A DNA stretch of 64,000 nucleotides. It comes from Thalassotalea crassostreae. GTDB taxonomy: Bacteria > Pseudomonadota > Gammaproteobacteria > Enterobacterales > Alteromonadaceae. Shown here piece by piece: positions 61,612-64,000 of the stretch. The stretch lies in contig NZ_CP017689.1 of the NCBI RefSeq assembly GCF_001831495.1, positions 3,534,001 through 3,598,000 of the forward strand. The letters run 5' to 3'. The notes beneath the pieces were generated by a model. It saw only the letters and a program-made list of their open reading frames with translations. It made no database searches and was not told where the DNA came from. A program made the position numbers and the translations under genes. Positions within the stretch are counted from its first letter, which is position 1. Each line of letters begins with the position of its first letter.

Positions 61612-63229
61612 TTATTTAGTTATTAGTTCAGTAGTATTATTCAGTAACAGTGGATTAGCTGAGCAAGACAGACCCAATATCGTACTACTCGTAGCAGAAG
61701 ATATGAGTGCTCGCGTAAAGGCATTTGGTGATAACGTCGCCATCACACCAAATATTGATGCTTTAGCGCAACACAGTATTTTGTATCCAAACTCTTTTAC
61801 CACCGCAGGCGTTTGCGCACCTAGTAGAACAGGGTTAATTACTGGTATGCATCAAGCGAGTGTTGGTGGTCAGCATATGCGTACAAGAGATTTTAAAGAA
61901 TCATCTTATCGTGCTGTACCGGATGAAAATGTAAAAGCATTTCCCGAATTATTACGTCGAAAAGGTTACTACACTTATGTCTCTTCAAAGCTAGATTATC
62001 AATTCAGTGAGATTGCTGCTAACTCTGGCCCTTTTACAATTTGGGATTATGAAGGCTCTAAACCAAGCTGGAACGGACGAAAACCAAATCAACCATTCTT
62101 CGGTATGTATCATTTTAACATCAGCCATGAAAGTGCATTATTTCCTGAAAAAATAGCCAAAAACGTTGAAAAAGGTATCGTCAAACAAATCGTCAAGCCT
62201 GAGCAAGTATCGGTGCCAGCTTACTACCCTGATACTCCAATTGTGCGCCAAGCCATAGCTCAAGTTTATAACAATGTATCCGCGATGGATCGCCAGGTCG
62301 GCGCAATTTTAGACAAATTAAAAGCACAAGGATTGGCAGAAAATACCATTGTGATTTGGACAACAGATCACGGTGATGGTTTACCTCGCAGTAAGCGAGA
62401 AATTTACGACAGTGGCATCAAAGTTCCTTTGGTGGTGCATTGGCCAGAAAAGTACCGTCCGCAAGGTATGAAACCTCATGCCATCAATGAACAGTTAATC
62501 AGCTTTGTTGACATTGCACCTTCTATTTTAGCGATGGCAAATATTAAAGTCCCTGAGTATATGCAAGGTAGTGCATTATTAGTTGATCAATCGTTACCTC
62601 AACGTGAGTATATCTTTGCCTCAAAAGACAGATTGGATGAATTCCCTTTTTATGAAAGAGCGGCAAGAAGTAGCCAATATAAATATCTGCGCAACTACCT
62701 TCCGAATAAGCCTGGTGGCGTTAAGTTAGGGTATCGTGAACAATTGCCTATTATGGGCGATTTATGGCGCGCTCTTGAAAATGGTGAAATGAATGAAGCA
62801 CAGCAGTTTTGGTTTATGCCAAGACCGAGCGAAGAGCTTTACGACATCATTAATGACCCTGATGAAGTTAATAACTTAGCTGACAATCCAAAATTTAAAT
62901 CGCAATTAGAACAAATGCGCAGTGCGTTAACCAATTGGCAGCACAAAGTAAAAGATTACAGCAAGCTTAAAGAGATAGACCAAGCACAACTATTTTGGCC
63001 TCAAGGTAAACAGCCTCAAACACCTAAACCAACGGTTTCGATTAGTAAAGACTTGGTGACTATCGCTAATAGCAACTTAGGTGCGTCAATTGGCTATAAA
63101 ATTAATAACGGCAAGTGGCAAATATATACTGAGCCGTTCATCATAAAATCTGGCGATATAGTTACCACTAAAGCCATTCGCTATGGTTGGCAAGAAAGCT
63201 TGGAAACAACCATCAAGCATGGTAATTAA
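61598..63229 (+). CDS. Secreted formylglycine sulfatase (S1 family)
   Basis: The 543-residue protein has a signal peptide (cleavage near GLAEQ, residue 22) and the sulfatase signature: RPNIVLLVAEDMS with a metal Asp, C73 in GVCAPSRTGLITG (CxPSR, cysteine converted to formylglycine), and TTDHGDGLPRSKREIYDSG with the C-terminal active-site residues. The tail (about 475-543) is a small extra beta domain. A maturase gene is not in the window. It should remove sulfate esters from the glycan handled by this cluster, suggesting a sulfated algal polysaccharide. Type S1 subfamily is not assigned. Confidence 0.93.
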   Translation: MKLFSYLVISSVVLFSNSGLAEQDRPNIVLLVAEDMSARVKAFGDNVAITPNIDALAQHSILYPNSFTTAGVCAPSRTGLITGMHQASVGGQHMRTRDFKESSYRAVPDENVKAFPELLRRKGYYTYVSSKLDYQFSEIAANSGPFTIWDYEGSKPSWNGRKPNQPFFGMYHFNISHESALFPEKIAKNVEKGIVKQIVKPEQVSVPAYYPDTPIVRQAIAQVYNNVSAMDRQVGAILDKLKAQGLAENTIVIWTTDHGDGLPRSKREIYDSGIKVPLVVHWPEKYRPQGMKPHAINEQLISFVDIAPSILAMANIKVPEYMQGSALLVDQSLPQREYIFASKDRLDEFPFYERAARSSQYKYLRNYLPNKPGGVKLGYREQLPIMGDLWRALENGEMNEAQQFWFMPRPSEELYDIINDPDEVNNLADNPKFKSQLEQMRSALTNWQHKVKDYSKLKEIDQAQLFWPQGKQPQTPKPTVSISKDLVTIANSNLGASIGYKINNGKWQIYTEPFIIKSGDIVTTKAIRYGWQESLETTIKHGN

Positions 63230-63237
63230 TCGGTCAA

Positions 63238-64000
63238 ATGCTTAAATCAACCAATATATCAAAACAACTTAAGCTACTATTATCGTCGATGATAGTGCTT
63301 GCTGTTGTTACTTCAAGCCCGTCGAATGCAGCTCAACAAGTAAACCTAAATGATGATAAAATTCGATTTCTAGGTGCTAGCTACATTTATCAGCAAGACA
63401 ACCAAGTAAGTTTTACTCGTCACAGCAAAAAAATCTTAGCTTTGCCTAATGTACAGCTTGGGTTTAACCCGATTAAAGCGCAAACAACATCGGGAATTGC
63501 AATTAATCTAGCGACCAACAGCTCAGAAATTAACTTCGAATTTATCATTATTGAGAAAGAAAATAGAGGCTCTGAATTCGCGCTTTACGAAAATAACAAA
63601 CTAGTTAAAACGTTCAAGTTTCAACGTAAAGATAAAACCTTAAAGCTCAGTTATCAGAGCAAAAATTCAAAATATAAAGAGTACCGATTAACACTTCCAA
63701 GTTGGTCTAATGTAGCGTTGCAGTCGATTAGTTTAGACGACAATAGCAAATTATTGACAATCAAATCACCTCGCCAAGCAAAATATGTGGCAATGGGGGA
63801 TTCAATTACTCACGGTGTTGGACAAGGCTCAGCAACGCACTTAACCTACCCTTACATTGTTTCTCAACATCTCGACTTAGAACTCTTTAATCTTGCTGTC
63901 GGTGGCGGAAAAACATCAATTCCTACCGCTAACATGCTGGCAGAATTTGATGAAATAGAGCTCATTACCTTGCTCATTGGTTATAACGATTGGAATTCAC
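63238..64000 (+). CDS. GDSL/SGNH esterase, 3' end outside the window
   Basis: An ATG at 63238, eight bases after the sulfatase stop, opens a frame that runs to the window edge (254 codons visible). A signal peptide ends near SPSNA (about residue 32). A beta-sandwich N-terminal domain (about 40-175) precedes an SGNH core starting VAMGDSITHGVGQG with GDS nucleophile block and LIGYND (block III); the catalytic Asp/His block lies beyond the window. N-terminal jelly roll plus SGNH resembles CE2/CE20-type acetyl esterases in polysaccharide loci. It likely deacetylates the sulfated glycan. Co-transcribed with lacI and the sulfatase gene. Confidence 0.83.
   Translation, partial: MLKSTNISKQLKLLLSSMIVLAVVTSSPSNAAQQVNLNDDKIRFLGASYIYQQDNQVSFTRHSKKILALPNVQLGFNPIKAQTTSGIAINLATNSSEINFEFIIIEKENRGSEFALYENNKLVKTFKFQRKDKTLKLSYQSKNSKYKEYRLTLPSWSNVALQSISLDDNSKLLTIKSPRQAKYVAMGDSITHGVGQGSATHLTYPYIVSQHLDLELFNLAVGGGKTSIPTANMLAEFDEIELITLLIGYNDWNS

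Overview
The window looks like chromosomal DNA of an AT-rich marine gammaproteobacterium, most likely Alteromonadales (Colwelliaceae such as Thalassotalea or Colwellia). This rests on the XrtA/PEP-CTERM type exopolysaccharide (EPS) locus, the large TonB-dependent receptors, and the polysaccharide-degrading enzymes and sulfatase; it is inference from gene content, not from a marker gene.

Region 1 (1-22,447) is an EPS locus of the PEP-CTERM/exosortase-A class. It holds a pyruvyl transferase (5' end outside the window), an acyltransferase, an O-antigen ligase/polymerase, a flippase, a FemAB/GNAT-like transferase, a GT4, a hexapeptide acetyltransferase, a GT2, two deacetylase-like proteins and a WcaJ-like initiating sugar transferase. 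The export set follows: Wza-like lipoprotein, chain-length protein, tyrosine autokinase, beta-barrel protein and secretion ATPase. It ends with the two-component pair PrsR/PrsK, which in this class drives sigma-54 promoters. No exosortase gene lies in the window.

Region 2 (22,735-55,543) behaves as a genomic island. An intact tRNA-Arg(CCG) at 22,658-22,734 is followed by about 32.8 kb that ends with an exact 52-53 bp copy of the tRNA 3' part (55,492-55,544), the classic attL/attR arrangement of a tRNA-integrating element, but no integrase is visible. The island carries (a) galM, galE and a galT truncated by a deletion that joins it to the last codons of what looks like a sodium/sugar symporter; (b) a catabolic block with a 3-oxoacid CoA-transferase, BCCT transporter, MDR and SDR oxidoreductases, a TonB receptor, a TPR-sulfotransferase and a LysR regulator; (c) galK; (d) a polysaccharide utilization locus with two divergent transcription units: SusE/F-like lipoprotein, TonB receptor and CocE-type hydrolase to the left, and GH30, GH2 and esterase to the right, plus a GDSL esterase with PKD domain. 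The GH30/GH2 pair beside Leloir genes suggests an acetylated galactose-containing polysaccharide as substrate.

Region 3 (55,544-64,000) resumes the flank. A PEP-CTERM protein gene has a perfect -24/-12 sigma-54 promoter, so the PrsK/PrsR regulators on one side of the island probably control a sortable surface protein on the other. A second polysaccharide locus follows: a leftward operon (FucP-like transporter, unusual GH10, secreted fibronectin-III protein) divergent from a LacI regulator, sulfatase and GDSL esterase (3' end outside the window). Two secreted proteins end in GlyGly-CTERM-like tails, so two C-terminal sorting systems probably coexist.
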